Positions 17,175 through 26,350 of a DNA stretch of 57,302 nt are shown here, piece by piece (position 1 is the stretch's first letter; each line of letters opens with the position of its first letter). The notes beneath the pieces are model-generated. The model did not search any database, had not been told where the DNA came from, and saw only the letters and a program-made list of their open reading frames with translations. A program made the translations under genes and the position numbers. Source of the stretch: Shewanella sp. KT0246 (GTDB lineage: Bacteria > Pseudomonadota > Gammaproteobacteria > Enterobacterales > Shewanellaceae); the NCBI RefSeq assembly GCF_019654955.1, contig NZ_BPEV01000030.1, positions 1 to 57,302 of the forward strand, given 5' to 3'.

Positions 17175-19108
17175 TGGCTGTTGATTTACTGAATATTGCC
17201 CGAACGGGTGTACTGGCTGCTCAATCTCAAATGGGGGTGACCAGTAATAATATTGCTAATGCCAATACAGTGGGGTATCACCGCCAAGTTGCCGAGCAAT
17301 CGACGTTAGAATCTCAAAAAATTGGTAGTAGTTTTTATGGCCAAGGTACTTATGTATCCGATGTAAAACGCATTTATAACGACTTTGCAGCCCGTGAGTT
17401 GCGGATTGGTCAAACTGCAATGAGTGGCGCTGAAACGCGATATACCAAAATGAATGAAATGGACCAGTTGTACTCGCAAATTGGTTCTATGGTACCTGAC
17501 AGACTTAATGATTTTTTTGCCAGTATTAACAGTGTGGCAGATTTACCAACCGATCTTGGAATGCGCGACAGCATGCTAGGCGCTGCGCAGCAAACAGCGA
17601 CAAGCTTGAATCAAATGCAATCACATCTTGATTCACAAATGAAGCAAACCAACAGTCAAATTGGCGCCGTAGCTGATCGTATTAATGAAATTAGTAATGA
17701 ACTGGCAAATATCAATCTAGAGTTGATGAAAAGTGGTAATCAAGATAGTCAGCTACTTGATCAACAAGATGCATTGATCCTTGAACTAAGTGAATACTCT
17801 GAAGTGAATGTAATACCACTAGATAACGGTGGTAAAAGTGTCATGTTAGGTGGCTCGGTGATGCTTGTTTCTGGCGAAGTAGCCATGCAAGTGGGGACAA
17901 CAACTGGCGATCCTTATCCAAATGAAGTGAGGTTAACGACTTCTACAGGCAATCAAACATTAGTCATTGATGGGTCAAAGTTAGGCGGGCAGCTCGGTGA
18001 ACTTTTCAAATTTAGAGATGAAACGTTAATACCTGTCAACCAGGAACTAGGTCAGTTAGCACTCGGTATTGCAGATGCGTTTAACGAAATGCAGTCTAAA
18101 GGGTTTGATTTAAACGGTGAGCTTGGTGAAAACATTTTTACTGATATCAATGATCCTACCATGGCAGCGGGTCGTGTTGGTGAATACGAAGGTAATACTG
18201 GTACGGCAAAATTAAGAGTCAACATCGATGACGTCAGTCAATTAACAGGAAGTTCATATGAATTGTCATTTACTGCACCTTCGACCTATGAGTTAAAAGA
18301 TACTAAAACAGGTGATGTGCAGGCGTTAACTTATGATGCTGTTAACAACCAATTAACTGGTGCTGACGGTTTCTCTATTCAAATTGATTCAGTCCCTGCA
18401 GGTTTTGCTGATGGCGATACCTTTGAAATTAGACCTAACGCAGGCGCAGCTGCCGGTATAGGGGTGGTGATGACCGACCCCAAAGGTATTGCAGCAGCTG
18501 GGCCACAAATTACTGCTGAGCCAACGAATTCAGGCGACACTAGCGTAAAATTGACCAGTATTGATAGAACCAACCCTAATTTCCCAATTACTGACAGTGA
18601 ATTAACGTTTCAAATTGATACTGTCACTAATACCTATCAAGCTTTTGATTCAACAGGAGCTGCCGTTGGTGGGCCTACTGCATTTACTCCACCTCAAATC
18701 AGCACCCCTTATGGATTTGATTTTGAAATTGATGACAGTTCAACAAGTGGCGTGATTGACACATACACCTTCGATTTGTCTTTTGCTGAAGGCGATAACA
18801 GCAATATGGTTGAAATGGCGAAACTATCTGATGCCAAATTAATGAATGGCGGTTCGACAACATTAGCGGGTGTTTTTGAGGGCAGTAAATTAGATATCGG
18901 CAGCCAAACTAAAGCTGCTGCAGTTTCACTTTCGTCAAATGAAGCGGTTTATTTGCAAGCTTATAACCGAGTACAAAGTGAGTCAGGGGTCAATTTAGAT
19001 GAGGAAGCGGCAAACCTCATGCGTTTTCAACAATCTTATCAAGCTTCCGCCAGAATAATGTCTACAGCTCAGCAAATGTTTGAATCATTGCTTAGTTCGG
19101 TTCGTTAG
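17174..19108 (+). CDS. flgK: FlgK, hook-filament junction protein 1
   Basis: 644 residues. The N-terminus (VTSNNIANANTVGYHRQVAEQ near 22-42) and the C-terminus (NLDEEAANLMRFQQSYQASA) are the conserved axial segments of FlgK. The long middle domain (about 330-580) is variable and acidic. FlgK and FlgL join hook and filament; both are clients of FlgN. It overlaps flgJ by one base and is followed by flgL after 11 nt. Confidence 0.95.
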   Translation: MAVDLLNIARTGVLAAQSQMGVTSNNIANANTVGYHRQVAEQSTLESQKIGSSFYGQGTYVSDVKRIYNDFAARELRIGQTAMSGAETRYTKMNEMDQLYSQIGSMVPDRLNDFFASINSVADLPTDLGMRDSMLGAAQQTATSLNQMQSHLDSQMKQTNSQIGAVADRINEISNELANINLELMKSGNQDSQLLDQQDALILELSEYSEVNVIPLDNGGKSVMLGGSVMLVSGEVAMQVGTTTGDPYPNEVRLTTSTGNQTLVIDGSKLGGQLGELFKFRDETLIPVNQELGQLALGIADAFNEMQSKGFDLNGELGENIFTDINDPTMAAGRVGEYEGNTGTAKLRVNIDDVSQLTGSSYELSFTAPSTYELKDTKTGDVQALTYDAVNNQLTGADGFSIQIDSVPAGFADGDTFEIRPNAGAAAGIGVVMTDPKGIAAAGPQITAEPTNSGDTSVKLTSIDRTNPNFPITDSELTFQIDTVTNTYQAFDSTGAAVGGPTAFTPPQISTPYGFDFEIDDSSTSGVIDTYTFDLSFAEGDNSNMVEMAKLSDAKLMNGGSTTLAGVFEGSKLDIGSQTKAAAVSLSSNEAVYLQAYNRVQSESGVNLDEEAANLMRFQQSYQASARIMSTAQQMFESLLSSVR

Positions 19109-19119
19109 GAGAGTTAGTC

Positions 19120-20322
19120 ATGCGTATCTCAACTGCACAAATGTTTAACCAGAATACGACGAGTCTCTCCAAAGGACAGTCGGCAACCAATAAAATCCTT
19201 GAACAACTTGCTAGTGGTAAAAAGATTAATACCGCGGGTGATGATCCTGTTGCTGCAATTGGTGTTGATAATTTAAGGCAGAAAAACTCATTAGTTGATC
19301 AGTATGTCAAAAATATAGATTACGCTCAAAAACATCTAGGTTTAAGTGAAAGTAAGCTTGGCAGCACCGAGACTCTGATGGCGAGTATGCGTGAGCAACT
19401 ACAACGCGGCGCGAACGGCAGCTTGGCACAAAATGAGCGGCAAATGATTGCCGATGAAATGCGCGGTAGCCTAGAAGAACTCATGTCTATCGCAAATACC
19501 CGTGATGAGGCGGGTAATTATATCTTTGCTGGTAACGATACCAATAATCCACCGTTTGCTTTTGATAGTAATGGCCAAATAGTTTATAGCGGCGATAGCG
19601 GTGTGCGGCAAAGTGTTGTTGCCTCAGGTGTCACTATAGGAACAAATGTGCCAGGTGATACTGTGTTTATGAATGCCTTAAACCCTCTAGGTGATTATGG
19701 CGTCAATTATTTGCCATCCCAACAAGGCGAGTTCACTGTTGAAAAGGCGGCTATTTTTGACTCTGCTGCCCATATTGAAGATACCTATACCTTTAAGTTT
19801 GTCGATAATGCTGGCGTGCTTGATTTACAAATTGAAGATTCTGGCGGCACCATAGTTTCCACTGTACCCAATTTTGATCCAAATAATCCTGTGAGCTTTA
19901 ATGGCATAGAAGTGAAACTGTCTGGATCCCCCGTCGCAGGCGACTCTTTTACCATGGAACCTCAAGAGACTGTCAGTATTTTAGACAGTATGAATGAGGC
20001 CATAGCACTCCTAGAAGACCCATCTTTAGCAAATACTCCGCAAGGAAGTTCAAAGTTGGCACAGCTATTGAATAATATCGATAGTGGTCAAAATCAAGTC
20101 AGTGCGGCAAGGAGTATTGCAGGCAATAGCTTGAAAGGCTTAGAAAGTATTTCTACCAACCACGCTGAAGAAAAAATTGTGAACGATAGTGCGCTATCCA
20201 TGCTTGAAGATTTGGACTATGCCGCTGCTATTACAGAATTTGAGAAACAGCAACTGGCATTAAATGCCGTGTCGAGTGTATTCGGCAAAGTGGGTTCAAT
20301 TTCATTGTTTGATTATATCTAG
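19120..20322 (+). CDS. flgL: FlgL, hook-filament junction protein 3
   Basis: 400 residues. The N-terminal segment (MRISTAQMFNQNTTSLSKGQ, then LASGKKINTAGDDPVAAIG) and the C-terminal helix (MLEDLDYAAAITEFEKQQLAL) are flagellin-like, as expected for FlgL. It is the last gene of the flgF operon; no strong terminator lies between it and flagellin 1. Confidence 0.94.
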   Translation: MRISTAQMFNQNTTSLSKGQSATNKILEQLASGKKINTAGDDPVAAIGVDNLRQKNSLVDQYVKNIDYAQKHLGLSESKLGSTETLMASMREQLQRGANGSLAQNERQMIADEMRGSLEELMSIANTRDEAGNYIFAGNDTNNPPFAFDSNGQIVYSGDSGVRQSVVASGVTIGTNVPGDTVFMNALNPLGDYGVNYLPSQQGEFTVEKAAIFDSAAHIEDTYTFKFVDNAGVLDLQIEDSGGTIVSTVPNFDPNNPVSFNGIEVKLSGSPVAGDSFTMEPQETVSILDSMNEAIALLEDPSLANTPQGSSKLAQLLNNIDSGQNQVSAARSIAGNSLKGLESISTNHAEEKIVNDSALSMLEDLDYAAAITEFEKQQLALNAVSSVFGKVGSISLFDYI

Positions 20323-20378
20323 CAATTTTATGCATAGAGTAATTAACAAGAATAACCATCGTTAAATTGTAAAATTTA

Positions 20379-20399
20379 GCCAAGCTCCAAAGTCTTGGC
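20379..20399 (+). promoter_or_regulatory. small inverted repeat in the leader of flagellin 1
   Basis: GCCAAG at 20379-20384 and CTTGGC at 20394-20399 can form a 6-bp stem about 17 nt before the GAGGA ribosome site of flagellin 1. The 103-nt flgL-flagellin gap has no recognisable sigma-54 or sigma-28 promoter, so this gene may be read from the flgF operon or from an atypical promoter. Confidence 0.5.
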
Positions 20400-20425
20400 A
20401 ACAAAACTAAGAATGAGGAATTAAA

Positions 20426-21247
20426 ATGGCTATTACAGTAAATACCAATGTTACATCAATGAAAGCGCAGAAAAACTTAAATACCGCAACTTCAGGTTTA
20501 AACACTTCGATGGAACGTTTATCAAGTGGCTTACGTATTAACAGTGCAAAAGATGATGCTGCCGGTTTAGCAATTTCTAACCGCTTGAACTCGCAGGTTC
20601 GTGGTTTAGATGTTGGTATGCGAAATGCTAACGATGCTATTTCGATTGCTCAAATTGCTGAAGGTGCGATGCAAGAACAAACCAACATGTTGCAGCGTAT
20701 GCGTGACTTGACGATACAATCGGAAAACGGTGCAAACAGTACTGAAGATTTAGCAGCGCTAAAAGCTGAAATGGATCAGCTTGCTTTAGAGATTGGTGAG
20801 ATCGGTCATAACACGGCATTTGGTGATACTAAATTAATGACTGGCGGATTTTCTGCAGGTAAAAACTTCCAAGTGGGTCATCAAGCGGGTGAGACAATAT
20901 CTATTAGCGTGAAAAAAACAGATGCTAGTTCACTGGCGGTTGGTGCATTAGATAATGCATCTGCTGGTGACCGCTCAGCTTCATTAACAGCGATTGATGC
21001 GGCAATCAAAACCATTGATACACAGCGTGCGGACCTTGGTGCGAAGCAAAACCGATTAGCACATAATATTGCTAACAGTGCGAATACTCAGGCAAACGTT
21101 GCAGACGCAAAGTCACGTATTGTCGATGTTGATTTTGCTAAAGAAACAGCTGAAATGACTAAAAACCAAGTGTTGCAACAAACGGGTAGTTCAATGTTGG
21201 CTCAAGCTAACCAATTACCACAAGTCGCGCTATCATTATTAGGTTAA
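20426..21247 (+). CDS. flaA: flagellin 1
   Basis: 273 residues, a short flagellin with D0/D1 domains only. The N-terminus ([20 protein letters not shown]) and the C-terminus ([20 protein letters not shown]) are conserved; the middle lacks a large D2/D3 insert. It differs from the next two in TATSGLN near 21-27, RGLDVG instead of NGLEVG, and an extra C-terminal Gly. It has its own strong terminator at 21294. It is likely the early, sigma-28-independent flagellin by analogy with FlaA of Vibrio cholerae; that assignment, and the symbol, are inference. Confidence 0.9.
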   Translation: MAITVNTNVTSMKAQKNLNTATSGLNTSMERLSSGLRINSAKDDAAGLAISNRLNSQVRGLDVGMRNANDAISIAQIAEGAMQEQTNMLQRMRDLTIQSENGANSTEDLAALKAEMDQLALEIGEIGHNTAFGDTKLMTGGFSAGKNFQVGHQAGETISISVKKTDASSLAVGALDNASAGDRSASLTAIDAAIKTIDTQRADLGAKQNRLAHNIANSANTQANVADAKSRIVDVDFAKETAEMTKNQVLQQTGSSMLAQANQLPQVALSLLG

Positions 21248-21293
21248 TAAACGAGTTAAGCTAATACGCAACTTATTCGTTAGTCATTAAATT

Positions 21294-21333
21294 AAGCCAT
21301 ATTTTCTTATTTAAGATAAATATGGCTTTTTTG
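21294..21333 (+). terminator. rho-independent terminator after flagellin 1
   Basis: Long stem AAGCCATATTT / AAATATGGCTT, extended inward by TCTTA / TAAGA, followed by a T run. It separates flagellin 1 from flagellin 2. Confidence 0.9.
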
Positions 21334-21395
21334 TTTCTGTAAGTTATTGATTTTTAATACACTAAGGTTTTGAACGAAAAATGTTCAAAAAAAGC

Positions 21396-21422
21396 TAAAG
21401 TATCTAAATTTGCTGCCGTTAA
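21396..21422 (+). promoter_or_regulatory. sigma-28 (FliA) promoter of flagellin 2
   Basis: TAAAG at 21396-21400 and GCCGTTAA at 21415-21422, start-to-start distance 19 nt. One mismatch to GCCGATAA. The predicted leader is about 70 nt. Confidence 0.85.
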
Positions 21423-21445
21423 AGTATTTGTAACCCAATAGACCC

Positions 21446-21490
21446 GCCTGGAAATAAAGACAGGCAAGTTTTAAAGCCAGGTAAAGAGGA
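21446..21490 (+). promoter_or_regulatory. 5' leader of flagellin 2 with two competing stems
   Basis: GCCTG (21446-21450) can pair with CAGGC (21461-21465), or the overlapping CCTGG (21447-21451) can pair with CCAGG (21477-21481), just before the ribosome site GAGGA (21486-21490). The two pairings exclude each other. A GGA triplet sits at 21450-21452 and another in the ribosome site, as in CsrA targets. The same arrangement recurs before flagellin 3 with the same CCAGG-to-ATG distance of 22 nt. Confidence 0.55.
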
Positions 21491-21498
21491 ATCAAATT

Positions 21499-22317
21499 AT
21501 GGCTATTACAGTAAATACCAATGTAACGTCAATGAAAGCGCAGAAAAACTTAAATGCTTCTAGCTCGAACTTAGCAACATCGATGGAACGTTTATCAAGT
21601 GGTTTACGAATTAACAGCGCAAAAGATGATGCAGCGGGTTTAGCTATTTCAAATCGCTTGAATTCTCAAGTTAACGGTTTAGAAGTGGGTATGCGTAACG
21701 CCAATGACGCAATTTCAATCGCTCAAATTGCTGAAGGCGCGATGCAAGAACAAACAAACATGCTACAGCGTATGCGTGATTTGACTGTGCAATCTGAAAA
21801 TGGTGCAAATAGTACAGATGATCTAGCTGCAATTAAAGCTGAAATGGATGAGTTAGCATTGGAGATTACTGAAATTGGTGACAATACAGCCTTCGGTGAT
21901 ACCAAGTTGATGGCAGGTGGGTTCTCTGGTGGTAAAAACTTCCAAGTAGGTCACCAGGCTGGAGAAACAATTTCAATCACTGTTGAAACAACTAATGCAA
22001 CTAGCCTTTCAGTTAACGCTTTAACGAATGTTACATCTGCTAACCGTGCCTCTGCATTAACTGCGATTGATGCAGCAATTACAGCAATTGATACTCAACG
22101 TGCAGACTTAGGTGCAAAACAAAACCGACTTGCCCATAACATTGCAAACAGTGCTAATACCCAAGCAAATGTCGCAGATGCAAAATCGCGTATTGTAGAT
22201 GTGGATTTCGCTAAAGAAACAGCTGAAATGACTAAAAATCAAGTACTACAGCAAACGGGTAGTTCGATGCTGGCACAGGCAAACCAATTGCCACAAGTTG
22301 CACTTTCATTGTTATAA
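21499..22317 (+). CDS. flagellin 2
   Basis: 272 residues, D0/D1 flagellin almost identical to flagellin 3 over the first 100 residues. It diverges in the central segment: [20 protein letters not shown] where flagellins 1 and 3 share [19 protein letters not shown]. It is transcribed alone from a sigma-28 promoter (21396-21422) with a structured leader and its own terminator. Filament subunit, exported with FliS as chaperone; Ser/Thr-rich surface segments are possible Maf glycosylation targets. It resembles the FlaB class of Shewanella, but which of flagellins 2 and 3 corresponds is not clear. Confidence 0.9.
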   Translation: MAITVNTNVTSMKAQKNLNASSSNLATSMERLSSGLRINSAKDDAAGLAISNRLNSQVNGLEVGMRNANDAISIAQIAEGAMQEQTNMLQRMRDLTVQSENGANSTDDLAAIKAEMDELALEITEIGDNTAFGDTKLMAGGFSGGKNFQVGHQAGETISITVETTNATSLSVNALTNVTSANRASALTAIDAAITAIDTQRADLGAKQNRLAHNIANSANTQANVADAKSRIVDVDFAKETAEMTKNQVLQQTGSSMLAQANQLPQVALSLL

Positions 22318-22347
22318 ACCCATTTAGCAATATAAAGGTACTTTATG

Positions 22348-22384
22348 AAAACCTCATTTGCCATGACAAGTGAGGTTTTTTAAT
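22348..22384 (+). terminator. rho-independent terminator after flagellin 2
   Basis: Stem AAAACCTCA / TGAGGTTTT, extended inward by TTG / CAA across a one-base mismatch, followed by T residues. Confidence 0.88.
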
Positions 22385-22452
22385 TTTTGAAATTTGTTTT
22401 TGTCGAAGAAGAAGTTCAAGTTTGAGCTGCTGAAAAAACATTCAAAAACTTC

Positions 22453-22479
22453 TAAAGTAATTTAAATTGCTGCCGTTAC
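22453..22479 (+). promoter_or_regulatory. sigma-28 (FliA) promoter of flagellin 3
   Basis: TAAAG at 22453-22457 and GCCGTTAC at 22472-22479, start-to-start distance 19 nt, and similar to the flagellin 2 promoter over the flanking bases too. Confidence 0.83.
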
Positions 22480-22502
22480 ATAATTAGTAACTTAAAAGAC
22501 GA

Positions 22503-22545
22503 GCCTGGATATAAGCAGGCAAGATTTAAAACCAGGTGAAGAGGA
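22503..22545 (+). promoter_or_regulatory. 5' leader of flagellin 3 with two competing stems
   Basis: GCCTG (22503-22507) can pair with CAGGC (22516-22520) or, shifted by one base, CCTGG (22504-22508) with CCAGG (22532-22536). GAGGA ribosome site at 22541-22545. Loop and linker bases differ from the flagellin 2 leader while the pairing segments are kept. Confidence 0.55.
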
Positions 22546-22553
22546 CTTAAATT

Positions 22554-23372
22554 ATGGCAATTACAGTTAATACAAACGTAACGTCAATGAAAGCGCAAAA
22601 GAACTTAAATGCTTCAAGTTCAAATTTAGCAACTTCAATGGAACGTCTATCTAGTGGTTTACGCATTAATAGTGCAAAGGATGATGCTGCTGGTTTAGCA
22701 ATTTCAAATCGCTTAAACTCTCAAGTCAATGGTTTAGAAGTGGGTATGCGTAACGCAAATGATGCGATTTCAATTGCTCAAATTGCAGAAGGTGCGATGC
22801 AAGAGCAGACAAACATGCTTCAGCGCATGCGTGACTTGACTGTACAATCTGAGAATGGTGCAAATAGCGCTGAAGATTTAGATGCCATTAAAGCTGAAAT
22901 GGATGAGTTAGCGTTAGAAATTACTGAAATTGGTAATAATACTGCTTTTGGTGATACTAAATTAATGAGTGGTGGTTTTGCAGCAGGTAAAAACTTCCAA
23001 GTAGGTCATCAGGCGGGCGAAACAATTAGTATCACAGTATTAAAAACTGATGCTAGCTCTTTAGCTGTTGGTGCTTTAGATAATGCATCTGCAGGTGATC
23101 GAACTGCTGCGCTTACCGCTATTGATGCAGCTATTACGACAATTGATAATCAACGTGCAGATTTAGGTGCGAAACAAAATCGCCTAGCTCACAACATTGC
23201 TAACAGTGCTAATACTCAAGCAAACGTTGCTGATGCTAAATCACGTATTGTTGATGTAGACTTTGCTAAAGAAACAGCTGAAATGACTAAAAATCAAGTA
23301 TTACAGCAAACGGGTTCTTCAATGCTTGCTCAAGCTAACCAGCTACCGCAAGTTGCACTATCCCTTTTATAA
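22554..23372 (+). CDS. flagellin 3
   Basis: 272 residues. The N-terminal part ([22 protein letters not shown]) matches flagellin 2, while the central [19 protein letters not shown] matches flagellin 1. The DNA of that shared segment differs from flagellin 1 at many silent positions, so it is not a recent copy. It has its own sigma-28 promoter, leader and terminator. Three tandem flagellins suggest a composite filament. Start ATG 22554 has GAGGA 8 nt upstream. Confidence 0.9.
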   Translation: MAITVNTNVTSMKAQKNLNASSSNLATSMERLSSGLRINSAKDDAAGLAISNRLNSQVNGLEVGMRNANDAISIAQIAEGAMQEQTNMLQRMRDLTVQSENGANSAEDLDAIKAEMDELALEITEIGNNTAFGDTKLMSGGFAAGKNFQVGHQAGETISITVLKTDASSLAVGALDNASAGDRTAALTAIDAAITTIDNQRADLGAKQNRLAHNIANSANTQANVADAKSRIVDVDFAKETAEMTKNQVLQQTGSSMLAQANQLPQVALSLL

Positions 23373-23403
23373 TTGACTTCGTCAAACAGTAGTAAAACAA
23401 TTT

Positions 23404-23435
23404 AAAAGGGAGATCTTAAGTGGTCTCCCTTTTGT
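23404..23435 (+). terminator. rho-independent terminator after flagellin 3
   Basis: Stem AAAAGGGAGA / TCTCCCTTTT with a 10-nt loop, followed by TTGTT. flaG starts 50 nt further on, without a clear promoter in between. Confidence 0.85.
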
Positions 23436-23484
23436 TGTTAAAACCAAACTGATTTAAATAGATTACAAAATCTGGAGGTAAGAC

Positions 23485-23889
23485 ATGGCGATAGATATCA
23501 ATTTAACAGGTGCTGCAAATACGCATATTGATAATTTGGGAACCCGTCAACTTACTGACAGCAACGCCCAAGCAGAAAAAGCACAATTGAAAGTGTCTGA
23601 ATTATCTAAAACTGAACAACAATCTGAAAAACTGGCAGATAAAGCTATAATTAATCAAAAAGCTAAAGATGAAAAACTAGCTGAGTTTACAGAAGAGTTG
23701 AACAATATTGATTCACTCGTCCGAAAAGGATTAGCGTTTAAATTAGATGAAGATTCTGGGCAGAATGTGATTAGCGTGATGGATATCGATTCGGGTGATA
23801 TTATCCGACAAATCCCAAATGAAGAAGCACTAGAACTATCTAAAAAAATGGCTGAGGTGGCAGGTTTATTGCTTAATACAGAGGCATAA
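23485..23889 (+). CDS. flaG: FlaG family flagellar protein
   Basis: 134 residues. The C-terminal half (NNIDSLVRKGLAFKLDEDSGQ, then VISVMDIDSGDIIRQIPNEEAL) is the FlaG domain. Its mutants in other polar flagellates have altered filament length, but the mechanism is not settled. The N-terminal half is charged, helical and low in complexity. TGGAGG precedes the start. It lies between the flagellins and fliD, as in Vibrio (flaG-fliD-flaI-fliS). Confidence 0.88.
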   Translation: MAIDINLTGAANTHIDNLGTRQLTDSNAQAEKAQLKVSELSKTEQQSEKLADKAIINQKAKDEKLAEFTEELNNIDSLVRKGLAFKLDEDSGQNVISVMDIDSGDIIRQIPNEEALELSKKMAEVAGLLLNTEA

Positions 23890-23951
23890 ATCAACTTTTT
23901 GTCTTACAAAGTTTGATAAATTAACCTGAAAGTTATATCTGAGAGGACATT

Positions 23952-25319
23952 ATGGCATTAACAGCAACGGGTATTGGCTCAGGCTTAGATATCAACACTA
24001 TTGTTGGAGTGTTAGTTGACGCTGAAAAACTACCAAAAGAAGCTTTGTTTGATAAAAATGAAGCCACAATTGATGCCAAAGTTTCTGCTATTGGATCATT
24101 AAAAAGTAAATTGTCGACTTTTCAAGATGCACTAGAAAAACTAACAGATTCTGAAGCGTTAAATATTCGAAAAGTGTCTACAGGCGATAGTATTTATTTT
24201 GGTGCTGAAGCCGGTAAAGATGCACAATCAGGTAGTTATCAAATTCAAGTTGAACAACTTGCTTCTTCACATAAAGTGGCAGGAACAAATGTTGCAGATC
24301 CAAGTCTTGGGGTGGGAACGGGCAGCCTTGATTTATCGGTTAATGGTGAAGCATTTTCAATTGATGTTGAAGCGACTGATTCACTTGAAGATATCGCCAG
24401 CAAGATTAATAGTGCTTCTGATAATGTTGGTGTTACAGCAACGATTATTAAAAGTGATGCTGGTAGCAGACTCGTATTTAGCTCTGATGAATCAGGTACA
24501 GATAACCAAGTATCAGTATCAGCGACTGATACAGCAGGTACAGGTCTTAATGATATGTTTGGGACGGGAAATCTCACTACGCTGCAAAATGCACAAGATG
24601 CCATTGTGTACATTGATGGGCAAAAAGTGACTTCACAATCAAATGAAGTAACAGATGCCATTGCAGGTGTAACACTATCTCTAACAAGTGCGGATGTATC
24701 TCAAACATCAACATTGAAAATAGAACAAGATGATGAATTGGTTAAAGAGAACATTCAGGCGTTTGTTGATGCTTATAATACTTTGGTGACGTCAATTAGT
24801 GATATGTCAAAGTACGATGTAGAAAATGAAGAAGCAGCAGCTTTGCAAGGCGACTCTATGATCCGCTCGATTGAGTCTCAAATGCGGAGTATGATCAGTA
24901 ACCGAGTCGATGTCGACGGTCAGTCGGTTGCTTTATATGATATAGGGATTGAAACAGATCGCTACGGTAAAATGTCTATTGATAGTGAAAAGCTTGATAC
25001 TGCATTAAGTGAGAACATGAGCTTAGTTGAAGGCTTATTCACGACTCCTGATACAGGTATTGCCAGTAGTCTTGACTCGGTTGTTGAAGGTTATGTAAAA
25101 ACGGGTGGATTAATTGATACACGTAACAACAGTTTGACAAGTGAGAAAAGCCGTTTAGATGATCAACGGGAAGCTTTCTCGTTGAAAATGGAATTGTTAG
25201 AAGCAAGGTTATTTAAACAATTTAATGCGATGGACCTAGTGGTTGCTCAATTAAATGAGCAGAGCTCAGGACTAGTTGAACGTTTAAACTCGCTTCCTGG
25301 TTCGGTTCCAAGTAGTTAA
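23952..25319 (+). CDS. fliD: FliD, filament cap protein
   Basis: 455 residues with the FliD N-terminus (GIGSGLDINTIVGVLVDAEK near 6-25), a variable Ser/Asp-rich middle and the C-terminal coiled coil (SEKSRLDDQREAFSLKMELL) ending in FNAMDLVVAQLNEQ. The cap folds flagellin at the filament tip. The FliT-like chaperone gene starts 4 nt after the stop. GAGAGGA lies before the ATG. Confidence 0.94.
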   Translation: MALTATGIGSGLDINTIVGVLVDAEKLPKEALFDKNEATIDAKVSAIGSLKSKLSTFQDALEKLTDSEALNIRKVSTGDSIYFGAEAGKDAQSGSYQIQVEQLASSHKVAGTNVADPSLGVGTGSLDLSVNGEAFSIDVEATDSLEDIASKINSASDNVGVTATIIKSDAGSRLVFSSDESGTDNQVSVSATDTAGTGLNDMFGTGNLTTLQNAQDAIVYIDGQKVTSQSNEVTDAIAGVTLSLTSADVSQTSTLKIEQDDELVKENIQAFVDAYNTLVTSISDMSKYDVENEEAAALQGDSMIRSIESQMRSMISNRVDVDGQSVALYDIGIETDRYGKMSIDSEKLDTALSENMSLVEGLFTTPDTGIASSLDSVVEGYVKTGGLIDTRNNSLTSEKSRLDDQREAFSLKMELLEARLFKQFNAMDLVVAQLNEQSSGLVERLNSLPGSVPSS

Positions 25320-25323
25320 CTGA

Positions 25324-25650
25324 ATGTATATGAAACAACTAACAGATAAAAACGCACAGATAGAAGAGGTGTTGAATACTCTTGAAAATACTCCGTCCGA
25401 AAATGAAGCTTCTGACGAGTTGGTATCTAACTTGCTTGTACTTATTGGAGAGCGTCAAATTTTACTCGACGACCTGAAAATTGACAATGTTGAACATGAA
25501 AGAAAAATGCTAGCAGAGCAAATTTCTCTCGGAAAATTGTTTGAAAAGAAAGTGTTTAAATTGCAGCAACATATTCAATCTTTGCTTCAGGCCAGAAAGA
25601 AAAATCAACGCCAAATAAATATTTATCAATCAGTCGATTCAAATAAGTAG
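25324..25650 (+). CDS. FliT-like flagellar chaperone (FlaI type)
   Basis: 108 residues or 106 if the second ATG (25330) is used. It is charged and predicted helical throughout, with a coiled-coil-like second half (EHERKMLAEQISLGKLFEKK) and no signal peptide. By position between fliD and fliS it is the counterpart of Vibrio flaI and enteric fliT, which holds FliD before export. Sequence similarity to FliT is not obvious by eye, so the role rests on size, composition and place. Confidence 0.65.
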   Translation: MYMKQLTDKNAQIEEVLNTLENTPSENEASDELVSNLLVLIGERQILLDDLKIDNVEHERKMLAEQISLGKLFEKKVFKLQQHIQSLLQARKKNQRQINIYQSVDSNK

Positions 25651-25662
25651 CGAAGGTGACCT

Positions 25663-26067
25663 ATGAGAGGCTCAATAAAATCATACCGCAAAGTATCTCT
25701 AGATAGTGAGATTGCTGTTGCTTCCCCACATCGTATTATTCAAATGATGTTCGATGGTGCTTTATTGCGTTTAGCTCAAAGTCGCTACGCAATTGAAACT
25801 CAAGATTTACAAGGCAAAGGTGTTGCAATCAATAAAGCCATTGGGATTATTAATGGCCTAAATAATAGCTTGAACATGGATGTAAAAGACTCCGTAGCCA
25901 GTAATTTGAGTGATTTATATGACTTTATGTTACGCCGTATTTCAGAAGCCAATATGAATAACGATGTAAAAGCCATTGATGATGTAACAGGCATTCTGCG
26001 AACCATTAAAGAAGGTTGGGATGCTATTCCCCAAGATATGCATCAAATGACTTCAGAAGCTAGCTGA
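25663..26067 (+). CDS. fliS: FliS, flagellin export chaperone
   Basis: 134 residues with the FliS pattern: YRKVSLDSEIAVASPHRIIQMMFDGALLRL at the N-terminus (tyrosine-rich start, then the helix binding flagellin D0) and DLYDFMLRRISEANMNNDVKAI further on. It keeps flagellin unfolded in the cytoplasm and delivers it to FlhA. It closes the flaG-fliD-flaI-fliS group and is followed by a terminator at 26096. Confidence 0.93.
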   Translation: MRGSIKSYRKVSLDSEIAVASPHRIIQMMFDGALLRLAQSRYAIETQDLQGKGVAINKAIGIINGLNNSLNMDVKDSVASNLSDLYDFMLRRISEANMNNDVKAIDDVTGILRTIKEGWDAIPQDMHQMTSEAS

Positions 26068-26094
26068 TAAAGCTTGTTACTCTAAGTTTGATTA

Positions 26095-26114
26095 GGCGCC
26101 ATAGGCGTCTTTTT
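26095..26114 (+). terminator. rho-independent terminator after fliS
   Basis: Short stem GCGCC / GGCGT (last pair G-T) with loop ATA, followed by CTTTTTT. Confidence 0.75.
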
Positions 26115-26350
26115 TATTAGTGAGCTTAAAACTCAAAGCTAGCAGAAAAGCAGCTACACTCGAAAGTCTGCGTTAACTGTTGCATATAAAATGAGCTGTT
26201 AGTGACTTAAATCAACAGCATGGTAGAATAATGCCATGTGATGCTTGATTCTCCTGCTCTGATAATACAATATTTAATTTTGAGTATTCGTTTAAACTTT
26301 ATTGCAGGTTTAGCTATATTTAAGTAAAGATTAAAAAATATGAGTATGCA

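Noticed and set aside
20920..23100. Recent gene conversion between the central parts of flagellins 1 and 3
   Set aside because: The shared protein segment differs at many silent positions in DNA, so identity reflects selection or old ancestry.
23439..23465. TAAAAC...ATAGATTA before flaG as a sigma-28 promoter
   Set aside because: Spacing is right but only half of the -10 bases match; too weak to call.
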